A stretch of DNA of 64,000 nt. It comes from Methanomassiliicoccaceae archaeon UBA71. GTDB taxonomy: Archaea; Thermoplasmatota; Thermoplasmata; Methanomassiliicoccales; Methanomethylophilaceae. Location: the NCBI GenBank assembly GCA_002504405.1, contig DARO01000003.1, positions 17,516 through 81,515 of the forward strand, written 5' to 3'. Below the pieces are notes generated by a model that saw only the letters and a list, made by a program, of their open reading frames with translations, did not search any database and was not told where the DNA came from. A program made the translations under genes and the position numbers. Below are positions 42,101 through 50,400 of this stretch, in pieces (the first letter of the stretch is position 1; each line of letters starts with the position of its first letter).

Positions 42101-44181
42101 GAACCATGGATGTGATGGACATCGACGACATCAGCGTCTCCATCATCTACAGCGACACCGAGACCCTCGACGGGGACCATGCGATCTACACCAACCTGGC
42201 GAACGCCCTGGCCAATGCCACGGACGGATCCGTCACCATCACCAAGAGGGGAGACGGGATCGCCTACCTCAGGAGCAACGCCACCGTCGCCGGGGACGTG
42301 ACCCTCGTCATACCCGCCGGGAAGCAGCTCTACATCATGAACGGAGTCACACTGACCGTCGCCGGAACCATCGACAACAAGGGTGGGATCAGCGCCTTCT
42401 ACGACGGAACCGGCGGAGCCATCAACGCCGGAAACTTCGGACTCAGCACCGGAACCGGTGCCGACAGCGAGAAGAAGGCAGTGATAGACCTTGACGGAGG
42501 ATTCATCCAGTCCACCACTGAGATGCCCTACGAGACCGCAGAGGCAGTCAAGGGATACTACATCCCCGGAGCTTACTACACCATAGACAACAAGAAGTCC
42601 TACATCATCACGACCATCGAGCGTGCCGCCCCCGCCATCGGAACCGCCGACGCCAAGGTCGTGGAGACCTACGGATCCGTGACCGGTACTACCGCCACGT
42701 TCACCGGCGAGGAGTACTACAACGCCACCCTCAACGTGTACGGCGACCTGACGATGGAGTCCCTCATACTAAAGGACACCAAGATGACCGTGAAGGGTAC
42801 AACATCCAAACTCAACGGAACCTTCGGATCCGCCGAGGGGACCGTCACGTTCGAGCACATCAAGGCAGCCGCCAACTCCTACCTGTACGACAGGATCGTC
42901 GAGTCCGGCGACGTCAAGACTCCCACCCTCTTCGTGAGCGGATCCTTCACCAAGGACAAGGACACCGATTACGCATTCGTCGACGCCCTGGTGCAGTTCG
43001 ACGGCGTCGTGAAGGTTGTCCAGATGAACATCGATCTCGACGGAAGCATTACAGGATACTCCGACACCAACGACGGAAATGTCATCATCTCCTCCGGAGC
43101 GGACGTCGCCTTCGCCAAGAACCTGTCCACGGAAACGATGAGAATGGATGTCAAGAACCTGACCATGACGATCGAGGGTACGTTCACCGTCGACCACGCG
43201 GCGACATTCGACGCCACCGGAACCGCCGACAATATATATGACGATGCCACCGTCGTCATACTCGGCACCCTCACCGTCGCCGAGAAGACCGACACGCAGG
43301 CCAGTGGAACCGCAAAGATCTCAAAACTGTACGTCGGAGGTACCCCCGAGGACATCAGTTGCGACAGGGCCTACTCCGACCACCTCGGAACCGGAGCCGC
43401 CGCAGCGGTCAACGGTGCCGTCTCAGGAATCCAGTTGATATTCCAGTTCCCCGGATCCACAGTGGACGAGGAGAACACCAAGGGCTTCATGTCCGTGGAG
43501 TTCTACTACGATGCCGACACGCTCATCGTCACCGTATGGGGGAAGCAGAACACAGAGGTCGGCCATATGGTCTATCCTGCCCAGTACATCGGCAACAACC
43601 TGATGGACGGATGGAAGTACCTGGACTCCAACGGGGTGTACCAGTACACCGGTGCAAAGTCCTCGTATGCAGGCGGTAGAGAGAATTACACCTCCGTCAA
43701 GATCGGACAGTACGACAAGGTCTACGCCAACGTCGACTTCGAGCCCTACAAGCTGAGCTTCAACGTCGACGCCGGTGTCGACCAGATCGCCGTCGATGGA
43801 CAGATTGTCGCGACCAAGGGAATCGGAGATGAGTACACCGGATCCGCCATGGTCTCCGCAGGCAAGCACGTCATCGAGGTCAAGCTGTCCAACATGTACG
43901 CCTCCACCGACGGGGCCGTGAAGATCTCCTTCAACGGGCAGGAGCTCACAGTCTCCTACAACGAGAAGACGGGAATCTACAGCGCCGAGATAACCATCAG
44001 CGCCGACACGTACGCCGGAGAGATCTTCGGAGTCACCATCAACAACGTCGCCAAGACCGGGTCCATGGACGTGTCCTCCGAGGACCAGGGCATGGGAATC
44101 ACCGACTACCTGCTCATAGTGCTGGTGGTCCTGATCGCCATCATGGCCATCGTCCTGGTGCTCAGGCTGATGAGGTCCTGA
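39103..44181 (+). CDS. Adhesin-like giant surface protein 1
   Basis: 1692-residue secreted protein. The signal peptide runs through KLLAAVAVFAMVVCCFAITM to about residue 33. A long region of short repeating beta-strand units follows, of the type N-G-T-V/I-T-V or G-A-T-L-T-I, like right-handed beta-helix adhesins. The C-terminus reads QGMGITDYLLIVLVVLIAIM followed by LRLMRS, a membrane anchor with a basic tail shared with adhesins 2 and 4. No enzyme motif is visible. The first kilobase is richer in A+T than the rest. ATG 39103 is chosen by comparison with adhesin 3; an ATG at 39094 or 39115 is possible. Confidence 0.8.
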   Translation: MKGVMNNKGQAKLLAAVAVFAMVVCCFAITMPSDDVQAATTEITESDFEDEISDGVYEVTGEQSVKLTGPLDIDQETTISGTGTLTITYEHAGSTDVVNQSMIVLSNHLTITGGVNVVFVLKMTSGATVPENSELSVFSAGVLNVENKAIVTITQDVNAHGRTWISSTTGQLNIDNATVDFNKANSFTMYNLNMENGAILKITNPNYSSNLEGSVENSAIVVTGQKDGYNLNLYDMTMENSSVTSDGTVGVVDSKSITADSTSSVTAKEIEPFAYAAKPWTITLNGGTYDADIKVPAGDTLDIDGNTTLNGELKLEATGSTKATLALKSGAELTVANGGSVKASAGTVTFNEDSSIIAAPGSSVALPSETANTNLKIADGADVTIGGVEQDSNLENIEVSTEAELKNAIKNGFKFIEFKPTDTTSEANVITITENYTLPEGTVLTINAANVDAILKVGTGVTFTIANGATIVLDDNDAKKAKISVETGASMFVGGNIIGPEGTTEGTIDNAGTVSFDTASEVKTDLTGNGVYNLSDAMKTVYIREDVNSNLVFLPQQTVIIESGYNITISGTSRMVVQGNLIVEDGASINVKKGGLLYIYGNTASATIAGTITSNGISIVSDDRTGAADGSKFAGVTIDIGAAQSADSVIDISGTLQSKSCNGELAIDLNTMNGGAAGNGSIELSGELTVASKSAAEFNGLEVLEGGVLTVNGTVGATTLSNAGTVVMNGTATGNVTVKMQIGGTVDIKSLKGAMTVTDDGMYLSMVRINDVNVPVYVGDENSSDWGVVANTITFSNIKGALITEDATYEVISGYENRMPVNKMYLSGTLTGAVKDTIGTVSIDNGTVIVPDLEAETDLSIGKTSMTIRTDATLDVVGYVMAVDIENDDAIGGAGSIVVSAGTVKTYNAIDGPSVTAVHYEATESGVTYNYYTTLAKAIDAGATDMDALGVLDILEDITLPSGSSLEAGTVNVGSSSVQDVTFTVESGAKFTAGTVNVYGTMDVMDIDDISVSIIYSDTETLDGDHAIYTNLANALANATDGSVTITKRGDGIAYLRSNATVAGDVTLVIPAGKQLYIMNGVTLTVAGTIDNKGGISAFYDGTGGAINAGNFGLSTGTGADSEKKAVIDLDGGFIQSTTEMPYETAEAVKGYYIPGAYYTIDNKKSYIITTIERAAPAIGTADAKVVETYGSVTGTTATFTGEEYYNATLNVYGDLTMESLILKDTKMTVKGTTSKLNGTFGSAEGTVTFEHIKAAANSYLYDRIVESGDVKTPTLFVSGSFTKDKDTDYAFVDALVQFDGVVKVVQMNIDLDGSITGYSDTNDGNVIISSGADVAFAKNLSTETMRMDVKNLTMTIEGTFTVDHAATFDATGTADNIYDDATVVILGTLTVAEKTDTQASGTAKISKLYVGGTPEDISCDRAYSDHLGTGAAAAVNGAVSGIQLIFQFPGSTVDEENTKGFMSVEFYYDADTLIVTVWGKQNTEVGHMVYPAQYIGNNLMDGWKYLDSNGVYQYTGAKSSYAGGRENYTSVKIGQYDKVYANVDFEPYKLSFNVDAGVDQIAVDGQIVATKGIGDEYTGSAMVSAGKHVIEVKLSNMYASTDGAVKISFNGQELTVSYNEKTGIYSAEITISADTYAGEIFGVTINNVAKTGSMDVSSEDQGMGITDYLLIVLVVLIAIMAIVLVLRLMRS

Positions 44182-44220
44182 TAACCGCATGAAGAACGAA
44201 AGGGTTGAACGCATAGCAAC

Positions 44221-44282
44221 GCAACGGGAACATCTGCTCGCACGTTGAGGGAACGTGGACCCACAAGGAACCTGAAGAGAAA
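44221..44282 (+). ncRNA. Conserved 3'-UTR element of adhesin 1
   Basis: Contains GAACATCTGCTC followed by hairpin CACGTT-GAGGG-AACGTG (44241-44257), then AGGAACCTGAAGAG and the terminator. The same order occurs after adhesins 2 and 4 with compensating changes in the stem. It is probably a structured RNA element at the transcript end; function unknown. Confidence 0.45.
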
Positions 44283-44284
44283 AC

Positions 44285-44314
44285 GGGGGCCCCGGAGAAA
44301 GGGCCGGGGCCCCC
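44285..44314 (+). terminator. Strong hairpin after adhesin 1
   Basis: GGGGGCCCCGG and CCGGGGCCCCC form a perfect 11-bp G/C stem around AGAAAGGG. The same hairpin recurs after adhesins 2 and 4. The downstream regulator gene begins 34 bases later. Confidence 0.75.
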
Positions 44315-44348
44315 ATCTTACCATATCACGACGCAGGAGGGCATCGGA

Positions 44349-44681
44349 ATGATGGACGCGGAGGACGGAGGGATGGTGGACCTGGACTCGGTGGCACCGG
44401 GATACGGCGCAGCAGTCCTCGGGGAGAGGCACATGGTCTCCGTGCTCCTGCTGCTCCGCAGGGAGGGCCCGTGCATGAAGACGGACATATACTCCAGCGT
44501 TTCAACCAACCCCCGCATGCCGGAGAAGCTGGACATGTTGGAGGACGCCGGCCTGATCGTGCAGACCCCGGATGCCTCCACCAGGAGGGTGACAATCTCC
44601 CTGACGCCGGCTGGAGAGGAGGTCGCAACCCTTCTTGATGAGATCTCCGGCATAATGTCGGATGTCGGTTCCCAGGACTGA
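44349..44681 (+). CDS. Winged-helix transcription regulator 1
   Basis: 110-residue protein with a wHTH fold like MarR/PadR relatives. It has MVSVLLLLRREGPCMKTDIY, then STNPRMPEKLDMLEDAGLIV as the recognition region and STRRVTISLTPAGEEVA as the wing. It is about 60% alike over its length to the regulator at 62889-63182 by eye. GGAGG is 8 bases before the ATG. It follows adhesin 1 and is followed by an inverted switch-like site, so it could control adhesin or recombinase expression (inference). Confidence 0.8.
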   Translation: MMDAEDGGMVDLDSVAPGYGAAVLGERHMVSVLLLLRREGPCMKTDIYSSVSTNPRMPEKLDMLEDAGLIVQTPDASTRRVTISLTPAGEEVATLLDEISGIMSDVGSQD

Positions 44682-44728
44682 CTTCACCAGCTCCTCTTCT
44701 TCGATCTTTTGCAATAATCAATCCCGGC

Positions 44729-44782
44729 CCGGTCGGTTTCTCCCGAGGCCCCTAAGGCCGGGGCGCGTCCGCCCCCGACCGG
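44729..44782. repeat. Inverted repeat behind regulator 1
   Basis: CCGGTCGG (44729-44736) and CCGACCGG (44775-44782) bracket 38 bases holding a small GGCC-CCTAA-GGCC hairpin. The whole block from TTTTGCAATAATCA onward is nearly repeated behind regulator 2 (63209-63283). It could be the regulator's terminator or a cruciform beside the adjoining site. Confidence 0.5.
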
Positions 44783-44799
44783 AACATTTCGTACTTTGC
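44781..44799 (-). repeat. Repeat site B (inverted)
   Basis: Exact reverse complement of site A over 19 bases. On the minus strand its left flank CCCTCCTCCTTTCCCG matches the flank of site C, so B and C together form a 35-bp inverted repeat with one mismatch. About 65 further bases (44800-44865) are a degenerate inverted copy of the upstream region of adhesins 2 and 3. Confidence 0.75.
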
Positions 44800-44865
44800 C
44801 GGGAAAGGAGGAGGGGACAGGGAGGACGGAAACGCGACGGAAATCCGGGGGTGACGTGTACGCGA

Positions 44866-45233
44866 AGAATGGTTTGGAGCGGCGGGCCGGGATGCAATCC
44901 GGGTTCCGGCATCCCATCCCTTTCCCCGCATGCATATGACCCCGGGCATCATTCCGCTCGGAATGCAAACGGCATCCGGTCTTCGTCGGATGACGGGATA
45001 CGGCACCCGCCCTTGCATCGCGATGAATGTCGGGGATCAGCAGCGGCCCGATCATTTCCGGGCCCCGATCCCCGTATCCGTCCGTCCACGCATCATATAG
45101 AGAGGGCGGTCCCTGGAAGTCTCAGAAGGGATGCTAGGACGATGCTCGGAGGGATGCCGTCGACTCCCACGGATCCCTTCATCCTCCGAGCGATGGTGGT
45201 GTCGCATGATCCGCATGGTTCGGACCGTATGCG
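44866..45233. other. Intergenic stretch right of site B
   Basis: About 370 bases without a supported gene. Short open frames exist on both strands but have no family resemblance or ribosome site. I see no terminator or tRNA. Confidence 0.4.
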
Positions 45234-45965
45234 TCAACCGAGCATCCTGTGCGGCATGAAATCCACCGGATTGAACAGGGACGTGTTCAGGACGTACAGC
45301 TTCCCCTCGGACTCGAGCATCCGCCTCTGGACCGCGAATATGTCCGACCCGCCCCACCCCAGGTATTCTGCCGCGCTGGGTACGCCCGTTCCTCCGAGGA
45401 TCCTGTTCGCCTTCTCCAGGTTCATCATGATCACGGTGGTGAACTGCTCCCTCGTGATCCTGCCGAGGTCCTTGAGCTCCTGGCATCCCTGCTCACCCAC
45501 GATCCTCTTGTAGCGGCGTATGTCCTCCGCCATGACCGTCCTGTCCATGTACGAGGGGTCCCCCACGAAGGACATGTGGCGGTACGACTCCAGCATCGGG
45601 TAGTTGATGTACAGCTTCCCGTTGTCGGTGGAGTCGTCGAAGTGCCTCAGCGCCGCATCTATGCGGTCGGGGTCGTACCTCGGGTCCTGCGGGTCCAGAT
45701 CGAAGACCAGGAACACATCCGTGAACCTCTGGCGTAGCATGGCCCTGTCCTCATCCCCCGCCCTCTCCATGAGGAGCTGGACGAGGTCGACGTCCCCGTC
45801 GATCCCGTCCTCTCCGCAGGCGGACTCCAGCAGGGCATGGATGTTCGTGCCGTAGCTGAAGACGTTCTCCGGTCTGACCTCGAAGAATGCGCCTATGAGC
45901 CTCCTGAGGAACCGCGGGTCGTCGCGCTCGCCCTCCACGACGAAGAGGACCTTACGCCCGGGCAT
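45234..45965 (-). CDS. TOPRIM-domain protein, likely nuclease partner of the AAA ATPase
   Basis: 243-residue protein starting MPGRKVLFVVEGERDDPRFL. The Glu of VEGERD and the DxD of LVFDLDPQDP match the TOPRIM metal-binding layout, as in OLD-type and DUF4435-type proteins (AriB, RloB). It overlaps the upstream ATPase gene by 14 bp, so the two are made together. Two-gene AAA/TOPRIM modules such as PARIS, AbiL or RloAB act against phages; which type this is cannot be settled by eye. It lies between inverted sites B and C. Confidence 0.7.
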   Translation of the reverse strand: MPGRKVLFVVEGERDDPRFLRRLIGAFFEVRPENVFSYGTNIHALLESACGEDGIDGDVDLVQLLMERAGDEDRAMLRQRFTDVFLVFDLDPQDPRYDPDRIDAALRHFDDSTDNGKLYINYPMLESYRHMSFVGDPSYMDRTVMAEDIRRYKRIVGEQGCQELKDLGRITREQFTTVIMMNLEKANRILGGTGVPSAAEYLGWGGSDIFAVQRRMLESEGKLYVLNTSLFNPVDFMPHRMLG

Positions 45966-47076
45966 CGAACTCTCCGCCGCGGTACAGCTTCTCCAGGTTG
46001 TGGCCCTCCCTGAGCTCCCTGTCCGTCAGGTCCGCGAACGACCTGACGCCGTCCGCGCCCATCCTCAGATAGCAGTCCGGCCTGAGGATGCTGTTGGACA
46101 CCAGCGATGTGTTGTGCGACGTCAGCACCGCCTGGAACCTCGCATCCCCGGCGACCAGGTCCATCACCCTCTCGGCCAGCTCGTTGTGGTAGTACGCGTC
46201 GAACTCGTCCATGTACAGGAACGATACGTCGTCGAAATGGCGCATCCAGTAGTAGAACAGGAGGAGGGCCTTGGTCCCGCTGGAGGCCACCCTGCCGAAG
46301 GGGAGTGCCCGGTTCCTGGTCCTCTGCACGAACATGTCGGACATGCCGTCGACCTTCATGCCCTCCAGGCTCATGTCCACATCGGCGTTGTCTTTCAGGA
46401 ACCTCTGGAAATCGCCGACGAGCCCGTTGTCCATTATGTAGGTCTCTATGGCCTCCATCCCCTTGGTCAGCCCGATGTAGCTGTTCCCTTCCTGCACCGA
46501 GCGGAAGTAGAGCATATGCTCGGCGAACCGCATCACGAAGCGCACGGGGGAGTCCGGGCCTTGGACGGTGTTGTTCGCGACATACCTGAGGACGGAGAGC
46601 CTGCCGTTCCCGAGGTCCATAGTGAGGTTCTCGGCGCCCATCCCCGCCAGTCCGGCGTAGTCCGAGGAGCCTGCCATGCCGTCGCGCACGAACACGGTAC
46701 CGCCATCCACGTCCATGCGCTCGTAGACGATGTTGGAGGGGTCCGTCTTGCGGTACTCGTAGCGTATCTCGGATCCGCCGTGCCTGAAGAGGTAGACGAA
46801 CGAGGCGTACGGCAGGTCCCCGTCCCCGTTCAGGAAGCACAGCTGGTCCCTCTGGAACATGTCCAGGCCCTTGTCGGTCAGCGTGCCCACTATGTCGAAC
46901 AGCGCGAGTCCCAGATTGGTTTTCCCGCATCCGTTCACTCCGACGATCAGCGCCTTGTTTATCAGCCCGTCGCGGATGCAGTGCTGGTTGAACCCGTAGT
47001 TGCGCACGGTCGTGAGGTCCAGGACGACCCTGTCCCGGAATCCCCTGTAGTTCTCCACCTCGAATCTCATCAGCAT
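45952..47076 (-). CDS. AAA_15/AAA_21 ATPase of a two-gene defence-like module
   Basis: 374-residue ABC/SMC-type ATPase. It starts MLMRFEVENYRGFRDRVVLD, the usual opening of AAA_15/21 proteins, with Walker A GVNGCGKTN, an SSGTKALLLFYYWM signature-like segment, Walker B LYMDEFDAYYH and a late VLTSHNTSLV. It should act as sensor or motor for the TOPRIM protein encoded just downstream. Start ATG 47076 or 47070. It is divergent from adhesin 2; a cluster of GATACG-type repeats lies in between. Confidence 0.8.
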   Translation of the reverse strand: MLMRFEVENYRGFRDRVVLDLTTVRNYGFNQHCIRDGLINKALIVGVNGCGKTNLGLALFDIVGTLTDKGLDMFQRDQLCFLNGDGDLPYASFVYLFRHGGSEIRYEYRKTDPSNIVYERMDVDGGTVFVRDGMAGSSDYAGLAGMGAENLTMDLGNGRLSVLRYVANNTVQGPDSPVRFVMRFAEHMLYFRSVQEGNSYIGLTKGMEAIETYIMDNGLVGDFQRFLKDNADVDMSLEGMKVDGMSDMFVQRTRNRALPFGRVASSGTKALLLFYYWMRHFDDVSFLYMDEFDAYYHNELAERVMDLVAGDARFQAVLTSHNTSLVSNSILRPDCYLRMGADGVRSFADLTDRELREGHNLEKLYRGGEFDARA

Positions 47077-47206
47077 CGGAAGCCCTGCCGTAATTTTATT
47101 ACGGCACACATCATATTCAACCGATATAAACATGATGACCCCGTGATCCGGACGCGTCCGGCAACAGTGCCCGTGGAACCGTCTTGGCATCATCCTGCAG
47201 ATCTAT

Positions 47207-47260
47207 CGATCGTATCAGGATCGTATCGTCCGATACAATGTCACGATACGATGGTACGAT
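47207..47260. promoter_or_regulatory. Cluster of ATCGTATC/GATACGAT repeats
   Basis: GATCGTATC occurs twice at 10-bp spacing (47208-47216 and 47218-47226), followed by inverted forms CGATAC (47231-47236), CACGATACGATGG (47243-47255) and TACGAT (47255-47260). The phased direct and inverted copies lie between the divergent ATPase and adhesin 2 genes and look like a multi-site operator. Confidence 0.5.
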
Positions 47261-47379
47261 TCTCAGACCGACTGTATTTCCTACAATCGAGAACTCTCGA
47301 TCCGTCCGATTCTCTCCCGTGCATGTAATCCCCCGTTTCTTCCCCTTTCTGCCATCCGCCGATCCCTCCTCCTTTCCCG

Positions 47380-47398
47380 GCAAAGTACCAAATGTTCC
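47380..47398 (+). repeat. Repeat site C, 5' of adhesin 2
   Basis: GCAAAGTACCAAATGTTCC, one base different from site A. The left flank CCCTCCTCCTTTCCCG matches inverted site B. The next 70 bases match those after site A apart from one base. Confidence 0.75.
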
Positions 47399-47400
47399 AC

Positions 47401-50400
47401 ATGAAAGGAGTAATGAACAACAAAGGGCAGGCGAAGCTGCTCGCGGCCGTCGCGGTTCTCGCGATGGTTGCATGTGCATTCGCGATCGCCATGCCTTCGG
47501 AAGACATTCAGGGTGCTGATACTGCTCTTCCTGAAGCAAATGATCAGGGTGTCATCGCTCTGACAAAAGATACAGTTCTTTCCAATGGGTTTGACCTTAC
47601 AAATCAGACTCTTGACCTCGCAGGATTCAATCTGACTGTCAACAATACCAATGGTACAAGCATCACTATGTACAACTCGGTCATAATAGACAGTGAAAAG
47701 ACGGACGATTCCACTAACAAGATAGTACTCGGAACCAACATTAGCATCATCAGTGGAACTGAGAATAAGATTTCAAAAGTTACTCTGGAGTCCAAGCTCA
47801 ACAACAGTTACACTGTGGCTGTAGGATATGGTCCCGATGCCAGTTTTGAAAATGTTGTGTTTGCTGGAACCAATCCCACCGCAATTTACTATTGCGTTGG
47901 AGCTACACAATCTAATCTGAATGTCAAAGACTGCAGTTTTAGTGGAAAGTATATCAACTATGATGCAAACGTCAGCGATGGAAATGGGAAAGTAGACGTT
48001 AAGAACAGCAAGAACGTCAGCTTCGGACTTCTCAACAACAGCGGCAATGAAATGGAATTCAAAGTCGGTACACAGATTAAAACGGACGACTCCACCGATG
48101 TTGATGTACTCTTTGTTGGATACGAGGGCCAGGAATCAACCACCTTTACTGTTCCCAATGGAGAGGAATTTACTTGCAAAGAGCTCATTCCTGGAAGCTC
48201 TGATGGTACCAATGCTTTAGTAAAAGTCGAAGGAAAATTATCCTACGTAGAGAAAGGGAACATTACAATAGAAAACGATGGCGGAATCGTAGAGATAACT
48301 GGAGAGCTTGGTCTCAAGGATACAATCAATGCCGATACGACCATCGCAGACAAATCCTATCTCTCGGGCAATCTCACTATCCCGGAGGGAAAGACGCTCA
48401 CCATTGCCAAGAATGCCTCCTTGGATATGATGTACTACAGCATCACAGTCTATGGAACTCTGAAGATTGAGGGCGGATCAATAGACAGCACCGGAAGTTC
48501 CGATAATTCGATCGTCCTCATGAGCTCCGGTTCCATAGTGAACAACGGTACCATCGGCAGCTCCAAGCCCATCAAGATCTCGAACGGAACAATTTCCGAT
48601 GTACAGTATGTGGAGATCTCTAAGGTCAATGGGGTCTCCATCGCCCTCAAGAGACAGACCTCGACCACTTTCTATGACATGCAGATCTCTGGAGACATCA
48701 CAAGGGTCAGCGGTTCCACTAGCAGCTCCATAAAGGCTGAGGGCGTGGTCATCGCCGGTGACCTGGGTATCGGCAAGTATGTCACATTGACCACCGTCGG
48801 AGGTCTGAACGTCTCCAAGAACGTTACCGTCACCGTCTCCGAGGGCGGATCAATCAGTGGTAACCTGAACCTCAGCAACGGTTCTGCTGTTGTCATGAAG
48901 GGGACTATGGACGGTAAGATTAATGCTGACACCGGAAGGATCACCGTCACAGATGGTACGGAGGAGATCGAAGGAAGTTCTTATATCGAATTGGATGGCG
49001 GAGAGTACGGATTCACCGTGTCCGTCGCTAGGGTCTCCTACAATGAGGATGGAGACACTGTCACCGATCAGAGACTGTACATCGGCGGTGCCATCAACAA
49101 CATGGACAAGAATGCGACCACCATTTCTGCTGATGTAACTGTTAGTGGAACCGTTTTCGTAAACGAATCTCTGACCATCAACAAATTCACTCAGGTTATT
49201 GGAGAGGGAACCGTCGATGTATCGGCTGCAGGCAGCGTGGTCGTCTATGACGATGGAGACTTCACTGCAGGATTCTCTGGAGCTTACTACTCCATAGAGA
49301 GCGATAACGGGGCCGTAACCGGATACTACACAACATTCGACGCGGCATACGGAGCAATCGGAACCGCGGATGATACAACCATTGAGGTTTCTGGAAACTA
49401 CACCATTAACGGGACCTACGACCTCCTCGCAGATCAGAACATCTCAGTTTACGAAGGAGCGAGTTCCACCATCACCGTTGGCGAGAACGCTAAGGTTTCT
49501 GTATCATCGGACGCTAATGTCGATGATGATGTCTTTGCAGAGATTCTCGGACTCGTTTATGTAGAGGAGGGAATCGGATATGAGCCTGCTGCAGGAACCA
49601 AATACGCAGTGATGACTGTTGACGAGAACGAGAACGTCACCTACTCCGGACTGAAGGTAGCTCTGGACAATGCAGCAGAGGGAGCCGAGGTCAACATCGT
49701 TGGTGAGGCTAAATACAACGGTTCTCTGACCATTGACAAGAACATCACCGTTATCGTCAATGACGGTCAGACAATGAGAGTAACCGGCAACCTGACCATC
49801 CAGGAGGGCGCCAAGCTGGTCCTTGGACAGGACTCCCAGCTCATCGCCGGAACCGCTGGCAAGGAGAGCACCATCAGCGTCTACGGAACGCTCGACGCCG
49901 CCGACGGAAATGTCTACTCCGCATACGATGCCACTACTCAGAAATCAGCGACCGTCAACCTGTACTCCACTGGCACAACCAACGCCGTCGCCGGGTCCAT
50001 CGTCCAGACGACTGTCGATGAAAAGGGTGCGGTGACCATCAACGCCGCGGTCGTCGATGATGCAGGTGATCTCACCTACACCTCCGTCGCCAAGGCCATC
50101 GCCTACTGCGAGGACAACAGCGGATACCCGACCTCCATCACAGTGGTCGGAACCGTCACCGAGAAGGACGCCATCACCAGCAACGACATCGACATAGTCA
50201 TCGCCAACAAGGCCAAGGTCACCCTCGGCGACGTCACCCTCGTGAATGCGAAGATCTCCGTCGTTGGAACCGGAGTCTACACCGCCAACGTGTCCGGACT
50301 CACCGGGACCGGCGACGACGCGGTCCTCAGCACCGTGTCCGTCACCGAGACCACTGCCAAGATCGAGAACAAGGTCACCGTCAACGCCCAGGGCGAGAAC

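Noticed and set aside
39862..42180. Long leftward open frame (over 770 codons) antisense to adhesin 1
   Set aside because: It is a product of the repetitive, biased codon use of the adhesin on the other strand; no start signal and low-complexity D/G/V-rich product.
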